Shown here piece after piece: positions 1 to 7,384 of a stretch of 18,263 nucleotides of DNA (positions are counted from its first letter, which is position 1; every line of letters begins with the position of its first letter). The notes beneath the pieces are model-generated. The model ran no database searches, was not told the origin of the DNA, and saw nothing but the letters and a program-made list of their open reading frames with translations. This DNA comes from Desulfovibrio sp. (GTDB lineage Bacteria > Desulfobacterota > Desulfovibrionia > Desulfovibrionales > Desulfovibrionaceae), in assembly GCA_020217165.1 (NCBI GenBank), contig JAIWOE010000059.1, forward strand, positions 1-18,263. Direction: 5' to 3'. The translations under genes and the position numbers were made by a program.

Positions 1-2
1 GA

Positions 3-1016
3 CTTCGGCTGCTTAAGGAGGAAGGCCCGTTCTCGGTGGTGGTCTCAGATCTGAAAATGCCCGGCATGGATGGCATTCAGTTCCTGACCAGGGTCAATGA
101 GCTCTCTCCCGATGCGGTGCGCATGATGCTCACGGGATATGCCGATCTGGATGCCGCCATTGCCGCCGTGAACCAGGGGCACATCTTCCGCTTTCTCACC
201 AAGCCCTGCCCCCAGGACGTGCTCCAGACCGCCCTGGAAGCCGCCACCCATCAGTATGCCCTGGTGGTGGCGGAAAAGGAACTGCTCAAGGGCACGGTGC
301 GCGGCTCCATCAAGATCCTCACCGACGTGCTCTCCCTGGTCAAGCCCGTGGCCTTTGGCCGCAGCGAGCGGGTCAAGCGCCTGGCCGTGTTCCTGGGGGA
401 GCGGGTGCAGCTCAAGAACCTGCTGCAGCTGGAGCTGGCAGCCATGCTCAGCCAGCTGGGCTGCGTCTCCCTGCCGGATGGCCTCCTGGAAAAGGTGAAC
501 GCAGGCGAGGCGTTGACCCCGGAAGAACGCGAGGCCTACCACAAGCATCCCGAGGTGGCCGCCACCCTGCTCATGAATATTCCGCGCATGGGGCGCGTCT
601 CGGAGATTATCCGCCAGCAGAACGGCATTTTTTCGGAGATGCCGGAAATGCTGCTGGAGGCGCGGGTGCTCAAGATCAGCCTGGATTATGACGCCCTGGT
701 GCAGCAGCGCCTCACCAAGCTCCAGGCCTTGGAGCGCATGCGCAGCCTGCCAGGCGTGTATGATCCGGGGCTGCTGGACGTGCTGGCCGGGGGCGAGGCC
801 CAGGAAGACGCCTACGTGCGCCGGGAAGTGGCCCTGGCGGACCTGGCCGAAGGCATGGTGCTAGACGAGGCCCTGCACGCCGACGATGGCGCGCACATCA
901 TGCCCCGGGGTACGGAGCTGACGGAAACCGCCCTGGCCCGGTTGCACAACTTCATGCGCTCCAAGCAGTTGCCGGAATCCGTCCTGGCCCTGGTGCCGCG
1001 GGAGATGCGCAGGTAG
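3..1016 (+). CDS. Response regulator with degenerate HD output domain (5' end missing)
   Basis: The reading frame is open to the left window edge, so the N-terminus is missing; the GTG at 36 lies inside the receiver domain and is not the start. The frame opens at the end of a CheY-like receiver domain: the phosphoacceptor Asp is the GAT at 48-50 in SDLKMPGMDG, followed by MLTGYAD and the LTKP lysine. After a linker comes an HD-type helical domain. The residues expected to bind metal are replaced: the canonical LHDIGK region reads LSQLGC, HHE reads QQN, and no GYP is present. Only the later H of KHPEV and the closing YDPGLL are kept. The C-terminus (GMVLDEAL, MPRGTELTE) matches a tail I associate with deltaproteobacterial receiver-HD proteins. 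Inference: it signals by protein contact rather than cyclic-di-GMP hydrolysis. No partner kinase is visible. Confidence 0.85.
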   Translation, partial: LRLLKEEGPFSVVVSDLKMPGMDGIQFLTRVNELSPDAVRMMLTGYADLDAAIAAVNQGHIFRFLTKPCPQDVLQTALEAATHQYALVVAEKELLKGTVRGSIKILTDVLSLVKPVAFGRSERVKRLAVFLGERVQLKNLLQLELAAMLSQLGCVSLPDGLLEKVNAGEALTPEEREAYHKHPEVAATLLMNIPRMGRVSEIIRQQNGIFSEMPEMLLEARVLKISLDYDALVQQRLTKLQALERMRSLPGVYDPGLLDVLAGGEAQEDAYVRREVALADLAEGMVLDEALHADDGAHIMPRGTELTETALARLHNFMRSKQLPESVLALVPREMRR

Positions 1017-1044
1017 GGCAAGGTATCTTTGCAAGGAATTCTCG

Positions 1045-1079
1045 GGGGAAAACCTTTCTAAAGAAAGGTTCTTCTCCCC
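1045..1079 (+). terminator. Intrinsic terminator-like hairpin after the response regulator
   Basis: A 9-bp perfect inner stem (AACCTTTCT / AGAAAGGTT, 2-nt loop) is extended by an outer GGGGA / TCCCC stem. It begins 28 bp after the stop codon. A short T run (CTTTTTC) lies about 12 bp further on rather than directly at the stem, so termination efficiency is uncertain. The following sequence is AT-rich. Confidence 0.55.
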
Positions 1080-1279
1080 TCTCGCAACATCCTTTTTCAA
1101 GGTTAAAATACCCTATATAATAAATGTAAAAATAACAGTAAACAAATTTTTCGAAAGAGAAGGCAGGGAACCAAGCCAGCCAATGCAGCCACAAGCGCAA
1201 TCACTTGGTATAATTATTTTCTCGTCACGCGACACGCAGCTCCAAGTTCTAAGAAGAGTTTCCCCCGGGCGTGGTTGCC

Positions 1280-2227
1280 TCACTCGTCAAAGCCGGCGCG
1301 GCGCTCCACCAAAAACACGGGCCGGGCCTTGAGTTCCTCATAGATGCGGCCCACGTACTCGCCGATGATTCCCAGGCTGATCATGATGCTGGAGCCAATG
1401 ATGAGCAGGGTCATGATCAGCGTCATGAAGCCGCTCACCGCCTGGTCGTGGATCCAGCTCCAGAAGGCTTCCGCGGCAACCCCCACCCCCAGCAGCAGGG
1501 TGAGGGCCCCCAGCACCGTCACAATGCGCAGGGGGATGGTGGAAAAACTCACCAACGCCGTGGTGGCCAGGGCCATGAGGGCCTTCAGGCTGAAGCGGCT
1601 GGCGCCGTCCAGGCGCTCCGCCACCACAAAGCCTACGGTTTCCTGGCGAAATCCCACCCAGCTGGCCAGGCCGCGGTACAGGCGGTTGCGCTCGGGCATG
1701 CGGGTGGTCAGGATGTCCACCACCTCACGGTCCAGCAGTTTGTAGTCCGAACAGTTGGAGCAGTTGAAGCCGCCCAGGCGCGTGAGCAGGGCATTGAACA
1801 CCCGGGCGCGCAGACGCTGGGAGAAGCTGTCCGTCTGGCGGTCCTCCTTCACCCCGTGGACCACCTTGGCGCCGTTGCGCCAGTGTTCCAAAAACGTGGG
1901 AATGAGGGCCGGAGGATGTTGGAGATCGGCATCCATGGTGATGACCGCCCGGCCCGCGGCGGCGGTCAGGCCGGCCAGCAAGGCTGCCTCCTTGCCGAAA
2001 TTGCGCGACAGGGAAAGGACCCGCAGGTGCGGATACTGCGGGCACAGGGCCGAGGCGGCCTCGAAGGTCCGATCCCTGGAGCCGTCATCCACCACAATGA
2101 TTTCAAAGGACGCCGCAGCGCCTCCCAGGATGGAAGACAGGACTTGCACCGCCCGGCCAATGCCCCGGGCTTCGTTGTATGCGGGCAGGACCACGGAAAC
2201 TTCACACGGGGCGAGTACGTTGGGCAT
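1280..2227 (-). CDS. GT2 (DPM1/GtrB-type) polyprenyl-phosphate glycosyltransferase
   Basis: This 315-residue family 2 glycosyltransferase is expected to move a sugar from a nucleotide donor to a membrane polyprenyl phosphate on the cytoplasmic face. Visible motifs are VVLPAYNEARGI (12-23), the nucleotide-binding VVDDGS (45-50), SRNFGKEAAL (74-83) and the metal-binding DADLQ (99-103). Two hydrophobic segments near 227-257 and 266-296 are the usual C-terminal membrane anchors of the DPM1/GtrB/ArnC group. The start is placed at 2227 because GGAGG lies 6 bp upstream. The longer in-frame ATG at 2371 would lie inside the preceding deacetylase gene and adds a Cys-rich, non-family stretch. The gene follows the ChbG/HpnK gene by 43 bp on the same strand, so both probably act on the same lipid-linked sugar. 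The exact sugar cannot be read from the sequence. Confidence 0.9.
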   Translation of the reverse strand: MPNVLAPCEVSVVLPAYNEARGIGRAVQVLSSILGGAAASFEIIVVDDGSRDRTFEAASALCPQYPHLRVLSLSRNFGKEAALLAGLTAAAGRAVITMDADLQHPPALIPTFLEHWRNGAKVVHGVKEDRQTDSFSQRLRARVFNALLTRLGGFNCSNCSDYKLLDREVVDILTTRMPERNRLYRGLASWVGFRQETVGFVVAERLDGASRFSLKALMALATTALVSFSTIPLRIVTVLGALTLLLGVGVAAEAFWSWIHDQAVSGFMTLIMTLLIIGSSIMISLGIIGEYVGRIYEELKARPVFLVERRAGFDE

Positions 2228-2263
2228 GGCGGTCCTCCAGATGGAGCAGAAGCTGCGTATGGA

Positions 2264-2277
2264 GTTGTAATTACAAC
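2264..2277. promoter_or_regulatory. 14-bp perfect palindrome covering the deacetylase stop codon
   Basis: GTTGTAATTACAAC is a perfect palindrome, AT-rich in a GC-rich setting. It overlaps the TAA of the deacetylase gene and sits 36 bp upstream of the glycosyltransferase start. It could be a binding site for a dimeric regulator. No regulator is identified, and a chance match helped by the TAA stop codon remains possible. Confidence 0.3.
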
Positions 2278-3143
2278 AGATCACGGAAGCGCACAAGCTG
2301 CACGCCGTGGCGGGCCAGCAGGGCTGGCAGGGCGGGATCGCACAGGGCGGCACGCTCGCCGTCCCAGTCATGAAAGGCTCGCAGGCGCGGGTCGCGGAGC
2401 TCGGCGGGGTCGTCGCGGCCGGGGTGGCACATCCACTCGGCGGTGGCCCCGGGGGGCAGGCGGCGCAGGGCCTGTTCCAAGGCGGCCAGGGTCATGCGAC
2501 CACTGCACCCCCCGCCAAGCATGGCCGGGGAGGGGTGGGCCGGTGTGATCCGGCGCAGGCGATTGGGCAGGTGCATCCAGCGCAGCACCCGGGCCTTACC
2601 CGGGCCGGGGCCTGGTTCTCGCACCAGGGGGATGCCATACCGGGCGGCCAGGGCCAGGGTGACCCGCCACAGGGGCGGCAACAGGTGGACATGCTCATGC
2701 CCGTTGAGGAAGAGCGGCCGCAGGCCTGCCTCAAGGCAACGCTGGAGTTGCGCGGTCCACTCCTCCTCCACGGCGGCTACGGGCAGGCGACGCCGCAGGA
2801 GATCCTGCACCAGGCGCCCCTTGCCAGGAAATCCATGAGGATACAGCCGCCCCAGGGCTGGGGAGAGGGGCGCGCCGTAGGTCAGGGTCAGATGCACGCC
2901 GGTGTCCAGGTCGGGCAGTTCCTTCAGGGCCGGGACCATGGCTGCAAAGGCCGGTCCGCAGGCCATGACTCCCGTGGCCGTGACGGCGCCAGCATGCACG
3001 CAATCAATTATCCCATTGGAAACACAATGGAAATGGCCGAAGTCGTCGGCGTTGATGACCAGGCGGCGCAGGGTGCGCCCGGAAGGTTCGGGGTGCATGC
3101 GGCGGACGCTAGCGCGGTGCAGATCGTCCGTCAATGGCATCAT
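2271..3143 (-). CDS. ChbG/HpnK (YdjC) family carbohydrate deacetylase
   Basis: The 290-residue product carries the YdjC-family signatures in order: NADDFG (31-36), GVHLTL (82-87), NGHEHVHLLP (147-156) and CHPG (239-242). These supply the Asp/His metal ligands of a Zn- or Mg-dependent deacetylase that removes N-acetyl groups from amino sugars. Known members include the chitooligosaccharide deacetylase ChbG, the hopanoid enzyme HpnK, and Francisella NaxD, which deacetylates undecaprenyl-phosphate-GalNAc. There is no signal peptide, so a cytoplasmic active site is likely. The ATG at 3143 has an AGGGG element 7 bp upstream; ATGs at codons 2 and 16 are less well supported alternatives. The glycosyltransferase follows directly, which favours a lipid-linked sugar substrate over chitooligosaccharides (inference). 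It is divergent from the DUF169 gene. Confidence 0.88.
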   Translation of the reverse strand: MMPLTDDLHRASVRRMHPEPSGRTLRRLVINADDFGHFHCVSNGIIDCVHAGAVTATGVMACGPAFAAMVPALKELPDLDTGVHLTLTYGAPLSPALGRLYPHGFPGKGRLVQDLLRRRLPVAAVEEEWTAQLQRCLEAGLRPLFLNGHEHVHLLPPLWRVTLALAARYGIPLVREPGPGPGKARVLRWMHLPNRLRRITPAHPSPAMLGGGCSGRMTLAALEQALRRLPPGATAEWMCHPGRDDPAELRDPRLRAFHDWDGERAALCDPALPALLARHGVQLVRFRDLL

Positions 3144-3145
3144 GC

Positions 3146-3173
3146 TTGACGCCCCTGCACCGGCTGGTAGGTG
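3146..3173 (+). promoter_or_regulatory. Possible sigma-70 promoter for the DUF169 gene
   Basis: TTGACG (3146-3151) matches the -35 consensus at 5 of 6 positions. With a 16-bp spacer it is followed by TAGGTG preceded by TGG, an extended -10-like but poor match. It lies in the 94-bp divergent intergenic region. The weak -10 keeps confidence low. Confidence 0.25.
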
Positions 3174-3237
3174 TATGGGAATCTATTGCAGCGACGTTCT
3201 TTCATGCCGTTCCCCGCAACGACCACCGGGAGGAGCC

Positions 3238-4068
3238 ATGACCGATATCGCCCGTATGCAGGCCCTGTGCCAGGCCCTTGGGTACGACGAAGAACCCTTC
3301 GGCTTTCATTACACCGATACCCCGCCGCCGGACGCCCTCATGGCATCGCCATGCGTGCTGCCCAGCCGGCAGGACGAGGTGGAGCACCGGGTGGACTGGG
3401 AATCCATCAATACACATTTTTCCTGCGTCCTCAAATATGTCTGGCGGGCCCGGGTGCAGGGGGGCTCGGCGGCCGTGTCCCGGGAGCGGTTCGGCTGCCT
3501 GGGCGGGGCATTTTTCCTGGGCTTCAACAAGCCGCAGCTGGAAGGCATCGTGCATTATGTGTCCACGGGCATTCCCGGCCACATGGAGGGCGAGCGGTAC
3601 GTCGCCTCGCCCGAAGCCTGCCGGAAATTCTTCCATGAAGATGTGGACCCGCTGCCGGCCACGGCCACGCACGCCGTGTTCAAGCCCCTCTCGCAGTTTG
3701 CCGAGGGCGAGACACCCCTGGTGGTGCAGTTCTTTGCCCGGCCGGAAGTCCTGTGCGGACTGCATCAACTGGTGATGTACATCACGGGAGATCCCCACGC
3801 CGTGGCTTCGCCTTTTGGGGCGGGCTGCACCAATCTGGTGTCCTGGCCCTTGCGGTTCCTGGCCCAGGGCACCCCAAAAGCGGTGCTGGGCGGCTGGGAT
3901 CCTTCGGCCCGGCCCTGGTTCAAGCCGGATGAACTCACCTTCAGCGTGCCCCATGCTATGTTCCAGACCATGCTGGCGCGCTGGGAGCACTCCTTCCTCA
4001 CGGCCCACGCCTGGAAGGCGGTGGTGAAGAAAATCGAGAAAAGCCGGCGCACCTGGACCAAATCCTGA
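3238..4068 (+). CDS. DUF169 family protein
   Basis: The 276-residue soluble protein fits the DUF169 family by overall pattern: an N-terminal YDEEPFGFHYTD stretch, CVLKYVWRAR (63-72), the Cys/Gly segment FGCLGGAFFLGF (85-96), VVQFFARPEVL (162-172) and GAGCTNLVSWPL (195-206). DUF169 proteins are frequent in anaerobic bacteria and archaea; I know of no firmly established biochemical role. Conserved cysteines C63, C87 and C197 are visible. There is no signal peptide or membrane segment. The start at 3238 is set by the GGGAGGAG Shine-Dalgarno at 3228-3235; the same frame stays open upstream but overlaps the divergent deacetylase gene. The secreted-protein gene follows 93 bp downstream, so cotranscription is possible but not shown. 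Confidence 0.8.
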   Translation: MTDIARMQALCQALGYDEEPFGFHYTDTPPPDALMASPCVLPSRQDEVEHRVDWESINTHFSCVLKYVWRARVQGGSAAVSRERFGCLGGAFFLGFNKPQLEGIVHYVSTGIPGHMEGERYVASPEACRKFFHEDVDPLPATATHAVFKPLSQFAEGETPLVVQFFARPEVLCGLHQLVMYITGDPHAVASPFGAGCTNLVSWPLRFLAQGTPKAVLGGWDPSARPWFKPDELTFSVPHAMFQTMLARWEHSFLTAHAWKAVVKKIEKSRRTWTKS

Positions 4069-4085
4069 CAGGTTTCCGCGTTTGC

Positions 4086-4110
4086 CTGGTTGCATGCCGG
4101 TCTGCACCAG
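4086..4110 (+). terminator. Hairpin between the DUF169 and secreted-protein genes
   Basis: CTGG(T)TGCA pairs with TGCACCAG, giving 8 bp with one bulged T and an 8-nt loop. No T tract follows, so this may be a weak or Rho-assisted terminator or simply an intercistronic structure. Confidence 0.25.
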
Positions 4111-4161
4111 GAGTACTTGGAGTCAGGATAATTTTCATAACCATCTTTTGGGGAGGGAGCC

Positions 4162-5409
4162 ATGCGGGTGCGAATGAAGAGCAATGCCCTGTTGATTGGC
4201 GCAATCGTCCATATCGCATTGATGGTGGCGGGCCCGGCTGGGGCAGGCGTTGCGTATGAATTGCCGCAACCCCTCAAGGCCTCGGCGCTGTTGCCGGATG
4301 CCACCCGCAAGGGCCCCCTGCACACCGTGGACGAGGTGGTGCACAACGATGGATACCTGAACATCTATACCATCACCTCTCCCCTGGGAGAATTCAAGGC
4401 GGAATCCACCGCGGAATTGCTCATCCGCATTCATGAAATCTACGCCATGGACGCCATGGACAAGCTCTCCAGCTCCCAGGCCTTTAGCGATGCCTTGGTG
4501 CAAGGCGGCAAGGAGATGGTGGATACCGTCACCGGCACCATCACGGATCCCCTGGGCACCATCAGGGGGACGTTTTCTGGCGTGGGCAAGATCTTTACCC
4601 GGGCTGGCGACCGTCTGGCCGGCAACGGTGGCGGGAAATACGATGACAACGTGGCGGCCAGCGTGAGCGGCTATGCCGGCGCCAAGCGGGAGTACGCCAA
4701 GGCCTTTGGGGTGGATCCGTATACGTCCAACGCCGCCGTGCAGGCCCGGCTGGACCGCCTGGCCAAGGCCGGGTTCATGGCCAATCTGACCACCACGGCG
4801 GCCAAGGTGGCCATTCCCGGGGGCGTGGGCCTGGCCGTGAGCGCCGTGAGCGGTGTGGGCACCCTCAAGGATATCGACGTGGCCATGCCCCCCTCGGACA
4901 TGCGCCGGGCCAACAAGGAAAAGCTGGAGCAGATGGGCGTGTCCAAGGGCATGGCCGAGCTGTTCCTCGAGAACGAGGCCTTCACGCCGGTGCAGCAGAG
5001 CCTGTTGGTGGCGGCCCTGGCGGACATGCCGGGCGTGGGCGGCCGTGATGTCTTTGTTCACTTCGCCATTCCCACCTCGGATGAGCGTCTGGCCTTTTTC
5101 CGGCAGCGCATGGCCCGCATGTTCGCCAACTACCATGCCACGGTGGACCCCCTGGAGCGTTTTGAGGCCGTGGGGCAGTTTGTCGCCGCCAGGACCTCCA
5201 AGGGCAACCGGCTGATGCTCTTTCCCCTGGATTACCTGCTTTGGACGCCCCAGGCCGAGAATCTGCTGCGCTTTTTCACCGAGGACGCCAAAAAGGCGGG
5301 CGGCAGGGTCATGGAACTGCGCCTGGGCGGCATGGCCAGCCCAGACGCCAAGCAGCACATCCAGGCCATGGGCTGGAAGGTCATGGAGCTGCGGGAGTTC
5401 CTGAAGTAG
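4162..5409 (+). CDS. Secreted/periplasmic protein of unknown family
   Basis: I do not recognise this 415-residue protein. It begins with a Sec-type signal peptide: basic MRVRMKS, hydrophobic core about 9-25, likely cleavage after AGA near residue 28 with no lipobox cysteine. The mature part has a small beta-like N-terminal segment (HNDGYLNIYTITSPLGEF, 61-78) and helical stretches at 83-125. A Gly/Ser/Thr-rich middle (120-160) follows, then a hydrophobic Ala/Gly/Val segment (211-234) that might contact a membrane, and a helical C-terminal half (245-380). The last 30 residues (GRVMELRLGG, MGWKVMELREFL) contain two similar VMEL-R strands. No cysteine is present. The start at 4162 has a strong GGGGAGGGA Shine-Dalgarno. 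A GATAAT at 4127-4132 could be a -10 element, but no good -35 is seen. Confidence 0.75.
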   Translation: MRVRMKSNALLIGAIVHIALMVAGPAGAGVAYELPQPLKASALLPDATRKGPLHTVDEVVHNDGYLNIYTITSPLGEFKAESTAELLIRIHEIYAMDAMDKLSSSQAFSDALVQGGKEMVDTVTGTITDPLGTIRGTFSGVGKIFTRAGDRLAGNGGGKYDDNVAASVSGYAGAKREYAKAFGVDPYTSNAAVQARLDRLAKAGFMANLTTTAAKVAIPGGVGLAVSAVSGVGTLKDIDVAMPPSDMRRANKEKLEQMGVSKGMAELFLENEAFTPVQQSLLVAALADMPGVGGRDVFVHFAIPTSDERLAFFRQRMARMFANYHATVDPLERFEAVGQFVAARTSKGNRLMLFPLDYLLWTPQAENLLRFFTEDAKKAGGRVMELRLGGMASPDAKQHIQAMGWKVMELREFLK

Positions 5410-5415
5410 CCTCCC

Positions 5416-7230
5416 TCAATACAGCGAGGCCATGGCGGCCAGGGCAATGATGAACAACAGCGACAGGGGGCCGCCGGCGCGGAGAAAGTCTCCGGCCGAG
5501 TAGCCCCCTGCGCCCATGTACAGGGCATTCACCTGATGCGTGGGCAGCAGGAAGGAATTGGACGCCGCCATGGCCGCCACCAGCGCGGCCATGCGCGGGT
5601 CCGCACCCACGCCGCCGGCGATGTCGATGACCAGCGGCGTCAGCAGCACCATGGCCCCCACGTTGGATACCACCAGGGTGATGCCCGTGGAAAGGGCCGC
5701 GATGATCATATAGAACACAAAGGGCGTGGCCAGGGCCCCCCCGGCCACGGCCAGCACCTGATGCGCCAGCCAGGCCGCGGCCTGGGATTTTTCCATGGCC
5801 GTGCCCAGGGGAATGAGACCCGCCAGCAGGAACACCGTGCGCCAGTCCACGCCGCGGTACGCCTCGTCAATGCTCAAGACCTTTGTCACCACCATGCCCA
5901 TGGCGCCGCTCATGAGGCACACGGACAAGGGCAGTCCGGAAAAGATGGCCAGCAGCGTGGCGGCCATGAACCAGCCCACGGCCAGCCCGGCCTTGCGCGG
6001 GTGCAGGATCTCGTGGTCCAGGGGTTGGACGAACAGCAGATCCCGGGCCGGCCGCATGGCGTGGAAGGCTTCCCAGGTGCCGAACATGAGGATGGTGTCC
6101 CCGGGATTCAGGGGCTGTTCGCCCAGCTGCTGGTAGAGTTTCTCGCCCTTGCGGCTCAGGGCCAGGGGGGCCAGGTGGTGCGTGTGCCGGAAGTGGATGG
6201 TGGAGATGGTCTTGCCCAGAAACGCCGAATTCGGAGGCACCACGGCCTCCACCACGCCGGCCATGTCCGGGGACAGGGATCCCGCAAAGTGGGTCAGCTG
6301 GTCGCGCACTTCCCAGCCAAAGCTGGCGGCGGCCTCGCGGATACCCTCCTCGGGGCCGTAGGCCGCAAAAATGGCCCCAGGGCGGATGAACATCTCCCGA
6401 TCCGGCGGAATGAGCAGGTCCTTGCCGCCCTGAGGAGACAGGGCCACGGTGTGGATGTTGTGGCAATCGCACAGATCCATGATCATGACCTCGGTAGACC
6501 GGCTGAAGGGCGAGACCGGCGGCACCACCACTTCGAACAGGCGGCCCAGGCCCGGGTAGTGCTCCAGGGGTTCCGGGGCCGGCGGGGCCTGCTGACCGGC
6601 CCGCGCCTTGGGCAAGGTCGCGCTGCCCAGCAGCAGAAAATAGACGATGCCCAGGCCCACCAGGGTTAGGCCCATGGGCGTAACGCTGAATAGGCTGAAA
6701 GGCTTGAGGCCGAAGGGGCGCATGAGGTCGTTGAGCATGATCAGGGGCGAGGAGCCCACCAGCGTCACCGTGCCGCCCAGGATGGCGCAAAACCCCACGG
6801 GCATGAGCAGTCGGGAGAGAGGGATGCCCGTCTGGGTGGAAAGGCGCTTAATGGCCGGCAGGAACAGGGCCGCTGCACCGATATTCTGCATGAAGCTGGA
6901 AAGCACCGCGATGGCTGCGCACAGCAGGGCCAGCATGCGGGACCGACTCCCCTTGGCCAGGCGCATGAGGGGCCGTACGGCGTTGGTGATGACGCCGGTA
7001 TGATCCAGCCCCCGGCCCATGATGACCACGGCAATAATGGATACCACGGCGGTGGAGGACAGGCCCTGGAAGGTCTGGCGCGGCTCCACCAGCCCCAGCA
7101 GGGCCAGGGCCAGCATGGTCAGGATGGCCGTCACGTCCACCCGGACCCATTGCGTGATGAACAGGAAGATGGTGGCGCCGGTAACGCAAAAGACCAGCGC
7201 CATGTCCGTGCTGAAAGCAGGTGCGGTCAT
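5416..7230 (-). CDS. SLC13/DASS family anion transporter with two RCK_C (TrkA_C) domains
   Basis: This 604-residue inner-membrane transporter has the divalent-anion:Na+ symporter layout. An N-terminal membrane half (about 10-205) contains SSFMQNIGAAALFLP (111-125) and GGTVTLVGSSPLIM (152-165). A soluble insert with two RCK_C-like modules (about 232-315 and 322-405) follows, then a C-terminal membrane half (about 415-604) with SNVGAMVLLTP (522-532) and the closing ASNSFLLPTHQVNALYMGAGGY. The paired hairpin motifs (QN...A and SN...A) correspond to the substrate and sodium sites of SLC13. Members with RCK_C inserts are usually annotated as sulfate or dicarboxylate permeases. Sulfate is plausible here given the apparent sulfate-reducer context, but this is inference. 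The ATG at 7230 has GAGAGGGA upstream. It lies beyond the lactate operon terminator and has its own predicted promoter. Confidence 0.87.
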   Translation of the reverse strand: MTAPAFSTDMALVFCVTGATIFLFITQWVRVDVTAILTMLALALLGLVEPRQTFQGLSSTAVVSIIAVVIMGRGLDHTGVITNAVRPLMRLAKGSRSRMLALLCAAIAVLSSFMQNIGAAALFLPAIKRLSTQTGIPLSRLLMPVGFCAILGGTVTLVGSSPLIMLNDLMRPFGLKPFSLFSVTPMGLTLVGLGIVYFLLLGSATLPKARAGQQAPPAPEPLEHYPGLGRLFEVVVPPVSPFSRSTEVMIMDLCDCHNIHTVALSPQGGKDLLIPPDREMFIRPGAIFAAYGPEEGIREAAASFGWEVRDQLTHFAGSLSPDMAGVVEAVVPPNSAFLGKTISTIHFRHTHHLAPLALSRKGEKLYQQLGEQPLNPGDTILMFGTWEAFHAMRPARDLLFVQPLDHEILHPRKAGLAVGWFMAATLLAIFSGLPLSVCLMSGAMGMVVTKVLSIDEAYRGVDWRTVFLLAGLIPLGTAMEKSQAAAWLAHQVLAVAGGALATPFVFYMIIAALSTGITLVVSNVGAMVLLTPLVIDIAGGVGADPRMAALVAAMAASNSFLLPTHQVNALYMGAGGYSAGDFLRAGGPLSLLFIIALAAMASLY

Positions 7231-7251
7231 GGCAAATCCCTCTCTGCCTGT

Positions 7252-7279
7252 ATCCTAGCACGTGACGGAGTGGAAAACC
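7252..7279 (-). promoter_or_regulatory. Predicted extended -10 promoter for the SLC13 transporter
   Basis: On the minus strand TGC-TAGGAT gives an extended -10 (TAGGAT at 7252-7257), about 22 bp before the ATG. The -35 region (around 7274-7279) is only CTGGTT/TGGTTT, so recognition would rest on the extended -10. It lies just downstream of the lactate operon terminator, where a fresh promoter is needed. Confidence 0.4.
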
Positions 7280-7303
7280 AGGGAGCAGCCAGGGGGTGGC
7301 ATG

Positions 7304-7341
7304 AAAAACGTCCCGCGGGCCTGGAGGGCAGCCGCGGGACG
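7304..7341 (-). terminator. Intrinsic terminator of the lactate operon
   Basis: Read on the minus strand, a perfect 10-bp stem CGTCCCGCGG / CCGCGGGACG encloses a 13-nt loop and is followed immediately by TTTTTC. The stem starts 43 bp after the TAA of the FMN-enzyme gene. This is the clearest intrinsic terminator in the window and marks the end of the long minus-strand transcription unit. Confidence 0.9.
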
Positions 7342-7384
7342 CGTGGTTGGTGAGCATGCCGGCGGAGCCGGTGTTAGCCGCCGG

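Noticed and set aside
1209..1214. TATAAT as a promoter -10
   Set aside because: No reasonable -35 lies 15-19 bp upstream, and the position between convergent 3' ends offers no gene to drive. It could still serve an unseen small RNA.
2228..2371. N-terminal extension of the GT2 enzyme to the ATG at 2371
   Set aside because: It would overlap the end of the deacetylase gene and adds a Cys-rich stretch, whereas the ATG at 2227 has a strong GGAGG.
2902..3237. Upstream extension of the DUF169 frame to 2902
   Set aside because: It runs antisense through the deacetylase gene, and the Shine-Dalgarno at 3228-3235 fixes the start at 3238.
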